From: CAVTWS01 sp964390555
GTDB taxonomy: Bacteria; Actinomycetota; Acidimicrobiia; Acidimicrobiales; SHLQ01
DNA: 29,648 nucleotides
Direction of reading: 5' to 3'
NCBI GenBank assembly: GCA_964390555.1
Contig: CAYMJU010000135.1
Coordinates: 1 to 29,648, forward strand
Numbering within the stretch: the first letter of the stretch is position 1; each line of letters begins with the position of its first letter. Positions 1-7,590 of the stretch are shown piece after piece. The translations under genes and the position numbers were made by a program. The notes below the pieces were generated by a model. The model searched no databases. It was given only the letters and a program-made list of their open reading frames with translations, and was not told the DNA's origin.

Positions 1-270
1 CTTGCCGTCGCCGATCTTGCCGGTCCGGGCGCTGGCGACGATGGCATCGACGGTCTGGTCGACGACCTCGTCGTCCACGACGACGTCGATGCGGGTCTTG
101 GGGGTGAACAACACCTTGTACTCGGTGCCACGGTAGGTCTCGCTGTGGCCTCCCTGGCGACCGAATCCCTGGACCTCGGTGACGGTCATGCCCTGGACGC
201 CGACTGCGGCGAGGGCGTCTTTGACATCATCGAGCTTGAACGGCTTGACGACGGCGGTGACGAGCTTCAT
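1..270 (-). CDS. glnB: PII nitrogen regulatory protein (GlnB/GlnK), C-terminus cut by window edge
   Basis: PII proteins sense 2-oxoglutarate and ATP/ADP and control ammonium transport and glutamine synthetase. Ninety residues are visible, beginning MKLVTAVVKPFKLDDVKDAL, the usual PII N-terminus. The T-loop (about residues 37-55) contains GHSETYRGTEYKV and places a tyrosine at residue 51, the position adenylylated in actinobacterial GlnK or uridylylated in proteobacteria. The frame is still open at base 1, so about 20 residues are missing. The ATG is preceded by an AAAGGGA ribosome site. amtB, often directly upstream of this gene, is absent: a divergent GntR gene lies there instead, so any amtB partner would have to be elsewhere. 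GlnB and GlnK cannot be told apart from this sequence. Confidence 0.95.
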   Translation of the reverse strand, partial: MKLVTAVVKPFKLDDVKDALAAVGVQGMTVTEVQGFGRQGGHSETYRGTEYKVLFTPKTRIDVVVDDEVVDQTVDAIVASARTGKIGDGK

Positions 271-440
271 GGGTATCCCTTTCTCACGACGACCGCGTCT
301 AGCGCGACGTACTTGGTAGTGACAGACCGTACGACTCGGGGATCGGACCACGTTTGTCCGAAGGTTGAGGGCTCAATCATCGTTGGAAACAATGGCCGCG
401 ACGCTAGTCCATCTGTACTTTGTATCGATACATTGATCCA
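271..440. promoter_or_regulatory. Divergent intergenic region between glnB and the GntR gene
   Basis: This 170-bp gap must hold both promoters. On the plus strand a TANNNT box (429-434) sits just before the GntR ATG. The glnB promoter is not clear: several TAC-type hexamers occur on the minus strand, but none can be preferred. I found no convincing GlnR-type site. Confidence 0.5.
421..432. promoter_or_regulatory. 12-bp perfect palindrome, candidate GntR operator
   Basis: TGTATCGATACA is its own reverse complement. It overlaps the putative -10 box TACATT (429-434), which lies 6 nt before the ATG at 441. A dimeric GntR protein bound here would block the gene's own leaderless promoter, so autorepression is the simplest reading. 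The palindrome is seen directly; the function is inferred. Confidence 0.55.
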
Positions 441-884
441 ATGACGGCTCGCCCGATCCTCATCGACCTCGATGGGGCCGACGGGCGGCGGCGGCGCCTC
501 GTGATCCGGCTCGACGTCGCCGGCGTCATCCCTCCGTTCGAACAGGTCCGGGCCCAGCTCGCGGTCATGGTGGCGGTGGGACTCCTCGAGCCTGGTACAC
601 GACTCCCCACCATCCGCGATCTGGCCGCCAAGCTCGGTCTGGCTCCGGGGACCATCGCTCGCGCCTACCGCGAGCTCGAGCGCGCCGGCATCGCCGTCGG
701 GCGGGGCCGCCGAGGATCGTTCGTCAGCGACGAACCGCCGGCCTCGGAGGCGCTGGAGGAGCGACGCCGGCGCCTAGCCGACGACGCCATGACGTTCGCG
801 TCGCAGTGCCGCCAGCTCGGTGTATCCCAGGACCGCGCCGTCGAGTCCCTGGAAGCGGCGTTCGCCGCCCTGGCGGGCCGCTGA
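441..884 (+). CDS. GntR-family transcriptional regulator (YtrA-like, short)
   Basis: This is a 147-residue protein with an N-terminal GntR winged helix: FEQVRAQLAVMVAVGLLEPG, then LPTIRDLAAKLGLAPGTIARAY and a wing ending in GRGRRGSFV. The remaining roughly 50 residues are helical and too short for a FadR or HutC ligand domain, which fits the YtrA subfamily. I prefer the ATG at 441 to an upstream in-frame TTG at 420. The TTG lies inside a palindrome overlapping the promoter, and a TACATT -10 box ends 6 nt before 441, which suggests a leaderless mRNA. YtrA-type regulators often control adjacent ABC transporters, but none is visible here. The stop codon directly abuts that of the convergent acyl-CoA dehydrogenase, forming TGATCA. 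Confidence 0.88.
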   Translation: MTARPILIDLDGADGRRRRLVIRLDVAGVIPPFEQVRAQLAVMVAVGLLEPGTRLPTIRDLAAKLGLAPGTIARAYRELERAGIAVGRGRRGSFVSDEPPASEALEERRRRLADDAMTFASQCRQLGVSQDRAVESLEAAFAALAGR

Positions 885-2105
885 TCATCCCGGAATGTCG
901 CGGAACGCGATGCCCTTGTCGACGCGAGGCTCGGGCGGCAGGCCGATCACCTTCTCGCCGATCGTGTTGCGCTGCACCTCGTCGGTCCCACCGCCTATGC
1001 GCGATCCCCATTGCACGAGGAAGTCCAGCTGCCAGCGCCCGCCGGCCACGGCGTCGGCCTCGTAGAGCATTCCCGCCGGACCCTGGAGGCCGAGGACCAG
1101 ATCACCGATCGAGGCCAGGTGCTCGGAGACCAGCAGCTTGATGACCGAGCTCTCGGGACCCGGCACCACACCGCGACTCGCGGCGGTGCGTACCCGATAA
1201 CCGAGAAATCGCAGGATCGACGACTGTATCCACACCTCCACGAGCCGCTGGCGCCAGACCGGGTCGTCGATGGTGCCGAATTGTCGCGCCAAGGAGACCA
1301 CATCGGCGAAGGCGAAGCGACCGAACCCGCCGCCGATCAGCGTGCGCTCGTTGGCGAGCGTGGTCATGATGGCGCCCCAGCCGGCGTTGACCTGGCCGAT
1401 CACGTTGGCGGCGGGGATCCTCACGTCGGTGAGGAACACCTCGTTGAACTCGGCGGCCCCGGTGATCTGACGCAGCGGGCGCGGGTCGATGCCGGGTGTC
1501 TTCATGTCGACCAGGAAGTAGGTGATACCGCGGTGTTTGGGCGCGTCCCAGTCGGTGCGCGTGAGCAAGATCCCCCAATCCGAGTAGTGCGCCCCCGAGT
1601 TCCAGACCTTCTGGCCGTTGACCACGAACTCGTCACCGTCGCGCACCGCGGTGGTCCGTAGACCCCCGAGGTCCGAACCCGCCGAAGGCTCCGAGAAGAG
1701 CTGGCACCAGATCTCGTCGCCGCGGAGCATCGGTGGTAGGAAGCGCTCCTTCTGTTCAGCGGTGCCGTGAGCCATGATCGTCGGCCCGGCCATCCCGATG
1801 CCCACCGCGAACACCCCGGTCGCGGAAACCCGCTTCTGTTCCTCCTCGGCGAAGATCCCGGCTTGGATCGCCGTTCCTCCGCGGCCACCGAACTCGCGGG
1901 GCCAGGTGATGCCGGCCCAGCCGTGCTCGTACTTGACCCATTGCCAGCTCCGGCACGCCTCGATGTAGGCGAGCAGCTCGACGTGATCGCTGATCACCAT
2001 CTGGTTCTTCCACCGCTCGCCCCTCGCACTGGGGGCGTTGGCGTCGAGGAAATCGCCAGCGTCGGCCCGGAAGGCCGTTTCCTCGGGAGTGTCGTCGAAG
2101 TCCAC
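885..2105 (-). CDS. Acyl-CoA dehydrogenase family protein
   Basis: This 406-residue flavoprotein probably oxidises an acyl-CoA thioester to the 2,3-enoyl-CoA using FAD. The N-terminus (FDDTPEETAFRADAGDFLDAN) is the helical domain typical of actinobacterial FadE proteins. The middle holds the FAD/substrate segment around FSEPSAGSDLGGLRTTA and QKVWNSGAHYSDW. The C-terminus ends with GGGTDEVQRNTIGEKVIGLP, the conserved helix that contacts FAD. It is the last gene of the catabolic operon, starting 8 nt after the SDR stop with a GTG, and no strong ribosome site is visible. Substrate is unknown; the thiolase/DUF35 neighbours suggest a branched, cyclic or steroid side-chain acyl-CoA. Confidence 0.93.
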   Translation of the reverse strand: MDFDDTPEETAFRADAGDFLDANAPSARGERWKNQMVISDHVELLAYIEACRSWQWVKYEHGWAGITWPREFGGRGGTAIQAGIFAEEEQKRVSATGVFAVGIGMAGPTIMAHGTAEQKERFLPPMLRGDEIWCQLFSEPSAGSDLGGLRTTAVRDGDEFVVNGQKVWNSGAHYSDWGILLTRTDWDAPKHRGITYFLVDMKTPGIDPRPLRQITGAAEFNEVFLTDVRIPAANVIGQVNAGWGAIMTTLANERTLIGGGFGRFAFADVVSLARQFGTIDDPVWRQRLVEVWIQSSILRFLGYRVRTAASRGVVPGPESSVIKLLVSEHLASIGDLVLGLQGPAGMLYEADAVAGGRWQLDFLVQWGSRIGGGTDEVQRNTIGEKVIGLPPEPRVDKGIAFRDIPG

Positions 2106-2113
2106 GCGGAGCT

Positions 2114-3013
2114 CTACTGGCTGCCGAACACCGGGGCGGGCGGAGGCGTCGCGGCGACGGACCGGCGCACGAGCTCGCCGGCCTCGGCCACGGTCATCCG
2201 GCGGTCCCCGACGGACTCGACGGGGCCGTGCTGCCAGCCGTCACAGACGTTCAGCTGTCCGGCGCTGACCTCGAACACCCGGCCCGTCACGTCGCAGGCC
2301 GCGCTGCCCAGCCACGCCACGAGCGGCGATGCGTTCGCCGGGTCCTTGTCGTCCCATCCGTCAGGGGCATCGGCGCTGTAGAAGACACCTTCGGTCATGC
2401 GGGTGCGAGCATCGGGAGCGACGGCATTGACCATCACTCCGTAGCGGCCCCACTCGGCAGCCTGCTGGATCGTGAGGCACGCGATGCCGGCCTTGGCCGT
2501 CGCGTAATTTCCTTGCCCGATCGAACCCATGAGTCCGGCGCCCGACGTGGTGTTGATCAGCCGGGCCACCACCACCTCGCCGGACTTGGACCGGTCGCGC
2601 CAATGCTCGATCGCCGCTCGGGCCGGAACGAAGTGGCCGCGGAGGTGGACGCGCATGACCGCGTCCCACTCGTCGATGCTCATGTTGGCGAGCATTCGAT
2701 CTCGCAGGAACCCGGCATTGCATACGAGCGTGTCGAGGCGCCCGAACGCCTCGATGGTCTGGGCCATCAAGTCGGCGACCCCGTCGACGTCGGCGACGTC
2801 GGCTCCGTTGGCGATCGCCCGACCGCCGCTCGACTCGATCTCGGCCACGACCGCGCGAGCGGCCGCGGACCCTCCCCCGGTTCCGTCGCGCGCGACCCCG
2901 AGGTCGTTGACGACGACCGCCGCACCCTCGCGAGCAAACTCGAGGGCGTGCGCCCGACCGAGTCCGCGCCCCGCGCCGGTGACGATCACGACTCGCCCGT
3001 CACAGGTCCCCAT
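2114..3013 (-). CDS. Short-chain dehydrogenase, probable 3-hydroxyacyl-CoA dehydrogenase type
   Basis: This is a 299-residue classical SDR. The NAD(P) motif TGAGRGLG lies near residues 12-19, followed by NDLGVARDG, an acidic segment suggesting NAD preference. CNAG and the catalytic NYATAK (YxxxK) motif with an upstream TTSGAG serine are intact. The long insertion GTGGGSAAARAVVAEIESSGG after the second strand resembles the dehydrogenase part of peroxisomal multifunctional enzyme 2 (HSD17B4), which oxidises 3-hydroxyacyl-CoA. It lies between the thiolase-like genes and the acyl-CoA dehydrogenase in one operon, fitting a beta-oxidation step. A purine-rich ribosome site (AAAGGGA) precedes the ATG. 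Confidence 0.9.
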   Translation of the reverse strand: MGTCDGRVVIVTGAGRGLGRAHALEFAREGAAVVVNDLGVARDGTGGGSAAARAVVAEIESSGGRAIANGADVADVDGVADLMAQTIEAFGRLDTLVCNAGFLRDRMLANMSIDEWDAVMRVHLRGHFVPARAAIEHWRDRSKSGEVVVARLINTTSGAGLMGSIGQGNYATAKAGIACLTIQQAAEWGRYGVMVNAVAPDARTRMTEGVFYSADAPDGWDDKDPANASPLVAWLGSAACDVTGRVFEVSAGQLNVCDGWQHGPVESVGDRRMTVAEAGELVRRSVAATPPPAPVFGSQ

Positions 3014-3072
3014 GTCTCACGATCCCTTTCCCCCACCACCGTCGTTCTGTGAAACGACCATCGTCGGCGCCG

Positions 3073-4233
3073 TCACAAGATGGTGGACAGGTCCTTCTCG
3101 GAGCTCACGATCCACATGGCGAAGTACTGGGCGGCGCCGCCGTAGGCATGGCCGAGCGCGATGCGGGCGCCGTCGACCTGGTAGTCGCCAGCGGTGCCCC
3201 GCACCTGGTTGGCCGCCTCGAGGCAGCGGATCATGCCCGACGCGCCGATCGGGTTCGACGACAGCACACCGCCCGACGGGTTGACCGGGAACCGTCCCCC
3301 GATCTCGGTGTCACCGGCGTCGGTGAGCTTCCACCCCTCGCCCTCGGGGACGATCAGATGGCCTTCGAGCCACATGGGCTCGTACCACGAGAACGGCACG
3401 TACAGCTCGGCGATGTCGATCTGTTCGAGGGGGTTGGTGATCCCGGCTTCCTTGTACAGGGCGACCGCACAGTCGATCCCGGCCTGGGGCTTCACCGTGT
3501 CACGGCCGGGGAACTGGCCGAACTCGGTGCGCTTGGCATGCGCGATCACCCAGGCCGGTGGATGCGGCGAGCGCGACACCTTGTCCTCGGAGCTGAGGAC
3601 CATGGCCGCGGCGCCGTCGCTCGACGGGCACGACTCGAGGAAGTGCAGCGGGTCCCACAGCATCGGCGACTCGCGAACCATCTCGATGCTTATATCAGCG
3701 AGCTTCAGGTGCGCATACGGATTGTTCAGCGCGTTCTTGCGGTCTTTGACGGCAACCTTCCACCCGATGTGCTCCGGCGCGCCCGACCGCTGGATGTAGG
3801 TGCGGATCCATGGCGCAAACGTGCCGCCGGCGCCCTGACCGCCGCTCTTGCCGCCCGACAGCGCCCATGTGGCATTGCCCTCGGACTGCTTCTCGTAGCC
3901 GAGGGTGAGCACGGTGTCGTACATGCCGGACTCGACCATCACGGCGGCCGAGATCGCCGTCGACGCGCCCACCGATCCCGCGGTGTGGACCCGGTGGATC
4001 GGCTTGCCGATCGCACCGAGGGCGTCGCACAGGCTGAGCTCGGGCATCATCACGCCCTCGAGCGCGTCGGGCGCCTTGCCGATGACGAACGCGTCGACAT
4101 CGGCAAACGTGAGATGCGCGTCGTCGAGGGCGGCGAGCGCGGCCTCGCGCACCAGCCCGTCGAGCGACACGTCGTCCCGGCGCCGCTTGTACCGGGTCTG
4201 GCCGATACCTACGACTGCAGATCGCCGACCCAT
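3073..4233 (-). CDS. Thiolase-fold lipid-transfer protein (Ltp3-like), catalytic Cys absent
   Basis: This is a 386-residue SCP-x/Ltp-type thiolase-fold protein beginning MGRRSAVVGIGQTRY. The site that carries the nucleophilic Cys in true thiolases reads HTAGSVGAST (about residues 83-92), with Gly at the Cys position. The C-terminal GHP motif is replaced by SSNPIGASG, so the catalytic His is Asn. It is therefore unlikely to be a standard ketothiolase; an aldolase-like or scaffold role with the DUF35 partner is more plausible, as known for Ltp2 with the DUF35 part of ChsH2. The ATG at 4233 overlaps the previous stop by one base (TGATG) and follows an AGGAGG site, so I reject longer starts. From memory, size and order match Rv3523. 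Confidence 0.88.
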   Translation of the reverse strand: MGRRSAVVGIGQTRYKRRRDDVSLDGLVREAALAALDDAHLTFADVDAFVIGKAPDALEGVMMPELSLCDALGAIGKPIHRVHTAGSVGASTAISAAVMVESGMYDTVLTLGYEKQSEGNATWALSGGKSGGQGAGGTFAPWIRTYIQRSGAPEHIGWKVAVKDRKNALNNPYAHLKLADISIEMVRESPMLWDPLHFLESCPSSDGAAAMVLSSEDKVSRSPHPPAWVIAHAKRTEFGQFPGRDTVKPQAGIDCAVALYKEAGITNPLEQIDIAELYVPFSWYEPMWLEGHLIVPEGEGWKLTDAGDTEIGGRFPVNPSGGVLSSNPIGASGMIRCLEAANQVRGTAGDYQVDGARIALGHAYGGAAQYFAMWIVSSEKDLSTIL

Positions 4234-5300
4234 CACTTGCCTCCTTCGAGCACGCAGAGCAGGTTCTGTTGGAGCGCAGAACCACTCGTGGCATGAGCGA
4301 CCCCACGACCGGCACTTCCACTCATGATCCGCGTCGCCACCTCGATCACCCGGATGAGACCGGTCGCCATCAGCGGGTTGCCACACAGCGGACCGCCCGA
4401 CGGATTCACGTCCGTGTCGTCCGCGAGCCCGATGGCACGCCGGACTATGCCCTCCTCGTGCGCGTAGGCGGTCGACAGCTCGGCCACGTCGACCGGACCG
4501 TTGGCCACGCCGAGGTTGGCGGCAGCCAGAGCCGTCGACACCGACTGGGTCAGATCGCGCAGGCCCGGATGATGCGACTCGATCCGGTGGTCGATACCGG
4601 TGACCCAGACCGGCGTGTCGGAGAGCTCGCGCGCTCGATCGCCGCGCGCGAGAAGCAACGCGGCCGCGCCGTCGGAGTAGGGCGGTAGGTCGTGGGCCCG
4701 CAGCGGCGACGACACGTACGGCGCGGCGAGCGCGGCGTCGACATCGAGCGACTCGGTGATCTGGGCATAGGGATTCGCCGCCGCGGCCGCCCTGGAGCGG
4801 GTCACGACCTCGGCGAAGGATCGCTCTGACGCCAGCCCGGCCTCGATGAGCAAGCGAGCCTGGATGCCCGCCATCGACACCGGGTCGATTCCGAGCGGGG
4901 CACCGACATACGGATCGGTCTGGAGCGGGAACACCTCGCGATGAACGCCCGGCGAGCTCTTGCCCGAGCCCGACACGAGCGCCAGGTCGATGTCACCGAG
5001 TTGCATGCGCACGACCGCTTCGAACAGCGCCCAGGCGCCGTCCATCTCGACGTGGGACTCGTAGACCGGCGGCCAGGCTCCGACGCCATCGATGTTCGAG
5101 ATGAACGCGAACGGCATGCCCGACAGGTAGTCGCAGCTGCCGGCGATCGTGAAGTCGATGTCGTGGCGGACGATGCCGGTCCGGCCGATGACCTCGTTCA
5201 CGACGTCCATGACCATCGAGGCCTCGGAGTCGGGATACGCGGCGTACGAACGAGTCTGGGCGACCGCCACGATCGCTACCGGTTCACGCAGGCTCACCAC
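4233..5300 (-). CDS. Thiolase-fold protein (Ltp4-like), non-canonical active site
   Basis: This 355-residue protein has the thiolase fold: an N-terminal strand PVAIVAVAQTRSY, VSGSGKSS in the middle and NPSGGPLCGNPLMATG at the C-terminus. Alignment by eye puts Glu85 (SHVEMDGAWALFEA) where thiolases have Cys, and Asn where they have the GHP His. It pairs with the downstream 386-residue relative, so the two may form a heteromeric complex with the DUF35 protein. The frame opens at GTG 5300 after a GAAGGA site; GTG 5297 makes a GTGA overlap with the previous stop and is equally possible. From memory, length and gene order match mycobacterial Rv3522. The reaction is unknown. Confidence 0.86.
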   Translation of the reverse strand: MVSLREPVAIVAVAQTRSYAAYPDSEASMVMDVVNEVIGRTGIVRHDIDFTIAGSCDYLSGMPFAFISNIDGVGAWPPVYESHVEMDGAWALFEAVVRMQLGDIDLALVSGSGKSSPGVHREVFPLQTDPYVGAPLGIDPVSMAGIQARLLIEAGLASERSFAEVVTRSRAAAAANPYAQITESLDVDAALAAPYVSSPLRAHDLPPYSDGAAALLLARGDRARELSDTPVWVTGIDHRIESHHPGLRDLTQSVSTALAAANLGVANGPVDVAELSTAYAHEEGIVRRAIGLADDTDVNPSGGPLCGNPLMATGLIRVIEVATRIMSGSAGRGVAHATSGSALQQNLLCVLEGGK

Positions 5301-6301
5301 GACTGGTCCTTCAACTGCTCAGAGGGGACGTCGGGCTCGCCCGTGGTCTCCCACGTGACGTACACGCCCTCGTCGATCCCGCCGTAACGGTTGTCGATCT
5401 CATCGATCGTGCGCTCGCCAGCCGGCTTCCACACGCATCGCAGCCGCATGCCGGCGCGGAACTGGTCGTGCGCCATGTCGCGGATGTCGATGCCGATCAG
5501 TGGCTGGTCGGCCCCGTCGAGCAGGATCGAACAGCGGATGTAGGGCTCGGTCTCGGTCTGCCCGTAGTACTGCACAGGTGTGAGCACCGTGTACGAGGTC
5601 ACCGTTCCTACCGAAGGCAACTCGACGTCGCACGACGCGTCCATCCGGACCCGGGACATGTTGTCGAACCCGCGACCAGGCACGTACACCTTGCCGGTCA
5701 CCGGGCTGCGCTGCCCGATGATCTTGCCGTCGAGCAAGCCCTGGGCGAAGCGACGCCGGTGCGGGTACAGCGTCTCGCTGATGTTCAACGAGATCAGGTG
5801 TTCGGTGAGGGTGACGGGCTCGTCACCAGGCGTGATCTCCTGAGTGACGGCTGCGGTCTCGGGCACGAAGTAGAGGTCGGTGATCGCGCCGTGGCGGGCG
5901 TCGTCGCCAGTGCGGTACTGAGCCGTCACCCGCATGCCCGTCGACATCGTCGACTCGGCGCCGGCATCGATGGCGTGGACCATCGTGGTGTCAGCTCCGT
6001 CGAGGCGAATCATGGCGAAGGCGAAGGGTCGGTCGAACGGGTGCTTGCGAGTGGGCTCGGCGACCCAGGTCCAGCCGACGACCTCGCCGCCCGGGCCCAC
6101 CTCGACGAGGTTGTCGGGCGGCAACGTGGCTCCGCTGTCGGGGTCGTATTCGACGGGTGGGCACAGCACTCGAGATCCGCAGCGGATGCCGAGGATCTTG
6201 CCGTCACGCAAGCCGGTGAGGAATGGCCCCATGATCGGGCCAGTGGTTCGCGTATACGGGAACTCGAGTGTTGCCGAGTGTGAGGTCTCGAGGTCGGTCA
6301 C
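5294..6301 (-). CDS. Tandem DUF35 OB-fold protein, partner of the thiolase-like pair
   Basis: This 335-residue protein has two DUF35-like halves. The first (about 25-150) has the lead helix FLTGLRDGKILGIRCGSRVL and an OB-fold with GEVVGWTWV and FAMIRLDGADTTMVH. The second (about 185-310) repeats the plan: FAQGLLDGKIIGQRSP, then GTVTSYTVL and YIRCSILLDGADQPLIG. A DUF35 zinc ribbon normally has four Cys. Here only Cys41 and Cys47 remain in the first half and none in the second, so zinc binding is doubtful. DUF35 proteins commonly partner thiolases or hydratases in acyl-CoA and steroid pathways. This is the first gene of the minus-strand operon, with a GTG start and no visible ribosome site; it overlaps the next gene. 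Confidence 0.88.
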   Translation of the reverse strand: MTDLETSHSATLEFPYTRTTGPIMGPFLTGLRDGKILGIRCGSRVLCPPVEYDPDSGATLPPDNLVEVGPGGEVVGWTWVAEPTRKHPFDRPFAFAMIRLDGADTTMVHAIDAGAESTMSTGMRVTAQYRTGDDARHGAITDLYFVPETAAVTQEITPGDEPVTLTEHLISLNISETLYPHRRRFAQGLLDGKIIGQRSPVTGKVYVPGRGFDNMSRVRMDASCDVELPSVGTVTSYTVLTPVQYYGQTETEPYIRCSILLDGADQPLIGIDIRDMAHDQFRAGMRLRCVWKPAGERTIDEIDNRYGGIDEGVYVTWETTGEPDVPSEQLKDQSW

Positions 6302-6319
6302 GGCGAGGAGTAGACCACA

Positions 6320-6335
6320 CCCCGGCCGGCCGGGG
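6320..6335. promoter_or_regulatory. 16-bp perfect GC palindrome upstream of the DUF35-thiolase operon
   Basis: CCCCGGCCGGCCGGGG is perfectly self-complementary and lies 18 bp before the GTG of the DUF35 gene, just after the convergently read end of the gene at 6388. It could be an operator for the catabolic operon or, as RNA, a 6-bp stem with a CCGG loop terminating the upstream gene. On the transcript, an upstream GGGGC could pair with part of the same stem, so two exclusive folds are possible. No T-run follows. Confidence 0.45.
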
Positions 6336-6387
6336 CTAATGGGCCCCGCTCAGCGTTGCCAGCGCTCGCGGGGTTGTCGCCGCGCTC

Positions 6388-7386
6388 TCAGAGCAACGAG
6401 CCCGACAACTCCAGAAGGCCGCCGCGAAGGAGTCGGCACGTCGTGGTCCGGTCTCCAGCCTCCCACGCGGCCTGGCCCGGCACCACGGCATCGGCGACGA
6501 CGGGAACCGGGGCGCCAGCTAACGCTGCGGTCACCGCCGGATCGGCGGCGCATCGCACTCGCGCGTCGGCACCAAGGCTCTCGGCGTCGGTGTACTGGGT
6601 GTCGTCGGGATACTCGAAGATCGAGATGATCTGGCCATCGTGGATGTCGAGACAGCTCGCCTGCACCGACGCGGCCCCGACGATGTCGAAGCACACACCG
6701 GCCACCTGATCGGCGACCTCACGTTCCTCGGCCAACTCGGCGTCGTGCTGACGATCGGCGAGAGCGACAAGGCCGAGCACTCCCAGGCCGACTGCTGAGG
6801 CAACGGCGACCAGGCGCCGTATCCATTGGGGGATCCACCGCTCGTCGACGAGCGTGGAGAAGTCACCTTGATCGACGTCTGCGCCTCGGCTGCGGCGCAG
6901 CTTCCGGCGCGAGCCACGCCGGCCGCTGAGCGTGGCGTAGGTTCCTGTGCCGTCAGCGGTGTCGCCGCGCGGGCGGTCGGCTTCCTCATCCACGCCGTCG
7001 TCGGGCCAGTAACTCTCGTCCTCCGGCGTGGCGGCGGGCGAGGGAGCGACGTGGTCGAGATCGAGCCACTGGCCCGGCGCTACCGGCGACGAGGTCGACC
7101 GCTCCGAGACCAGCGGCGGGGGTGGTGGTGGTGGTGCAGGCATCGGCGGCGGTTCCACGCCACCCGCCCAGGTCGGCGCGGCCTGAGCCAGTGGCGCCTC
7201 GCGCCCGACCGGCGAATCGACACCGCTGGCGACCAGGTCCAGCTTGAACAGCGTGCTGAGCACCGCGATCTCGTCGGACCGCAGCTCGTCGATCCCGAGC
7301 CGCACGTCGATTCCAGCTCGGCGGCACATCTCGACGGTCTCGCCGACACCGATGCCGAGGCGATTGGCCAGATCAACGACTCTCAC
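6388..7386 (-). CDS. IF2_N-like domain / membrane helix / septum-formation-like protein
   Basis: This 332-residue protein is of unknown function. Residues 1-50 (VRVVDLANRLGIGVGETVEM onward) look like the small helical domain found at the N-terminus of translation factor IF2. Residues 75-92 are a proline run encoded by repeated GGT/GGC (minus strand), followed by an acidic linker and a basic patch GRRGSRRKLRRSRG (155-168). One membrane helix spans about 190-211. The extracytoplasmic tail has Cys232, Cys245 and further cysteines with CLDIHDGQII, resembling the actinobacterial Septum_form domain. The likely topology is N-terminus in, C-terminus out. It starts with GTG and no clear ribosome site, and lies next to an equally unusual Clp_N gene on the same strand. 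Confidence 0.75.
   Translation of the reverse strand: MRVVDLANRLGIGVGETVEMCRRAGIDVRLGIDELRSDEIAVLSTLFKLDLVASGVDSPVGREAPLAQAAPTWAGGVEPPPMPAPPPPPPPLVSERSTSSPVAPGQWLDLDHVAPSPAATPEDESYWPDDGVDEEADRPRGDTADGTGTYATLSGRRGSRRKLRRSRGADVDQGDFSTLVDERWIPQWIRRLVAVASAVGLGVLGLVALADRQHDAELAEEREVADQVAGVCFDIVGAASVQASCLDIHDGQIISIFEYPDDTQYTDAESLGADARVRCAADPAVTAALAGAPVPVVADAVVPGQAAWEAGDRTTTCRLLRGGLLELSGSLL
7118..7137. repeat. GGT-rich microsatellite coding a proline run
   Basis: A short run of GGT triplets on the plus strand encodes consecutive prolines in the minus-strand IF2_N-like protein. Such tracts can vary in length by slippage, so the linker length may be polymorphic between strains. Confidence 0.5.
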
Positions 7387-7590
7387 TCAGGTCTGATCGG
7401 CATCGAGGGGCGGCGGGATTAGCCCGGAGCACAGATTCCGGTGGAGCGTCGGGCGACAGGCACGCGCGGCCGTCGGAGCGAAGCCGTCTCCGGCTCATCG
7501 TCGCCTTCGGCGACGGGGCCCCGCTCGGGCCACGGCCGAACCTGTTGGCGCGGCCTCTTACGCCCTCATCGAGAACCCACCAGCACGGCG
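7387..7590. other. Intergenic region with a GC hairpin
   Basis: The 204 bp between two same-strand genes hold no supported ORF. A perfect hairpin CGTCGCC-TTC-GGCGACG lies at 7499-7515, about 75 bp past the stop of the upstream Clp_N gene on the minus strand. It may be a terminator, although no T-run follows. A promoter for the gene starting at 7386 is not obvious. Confidence 0.4.

Noticed and set aside
271..420. GlnR box upstream of glnB
   Set aside because: A GAAAC-like half site is present near 390, but the partner half at the required spacing does not match.
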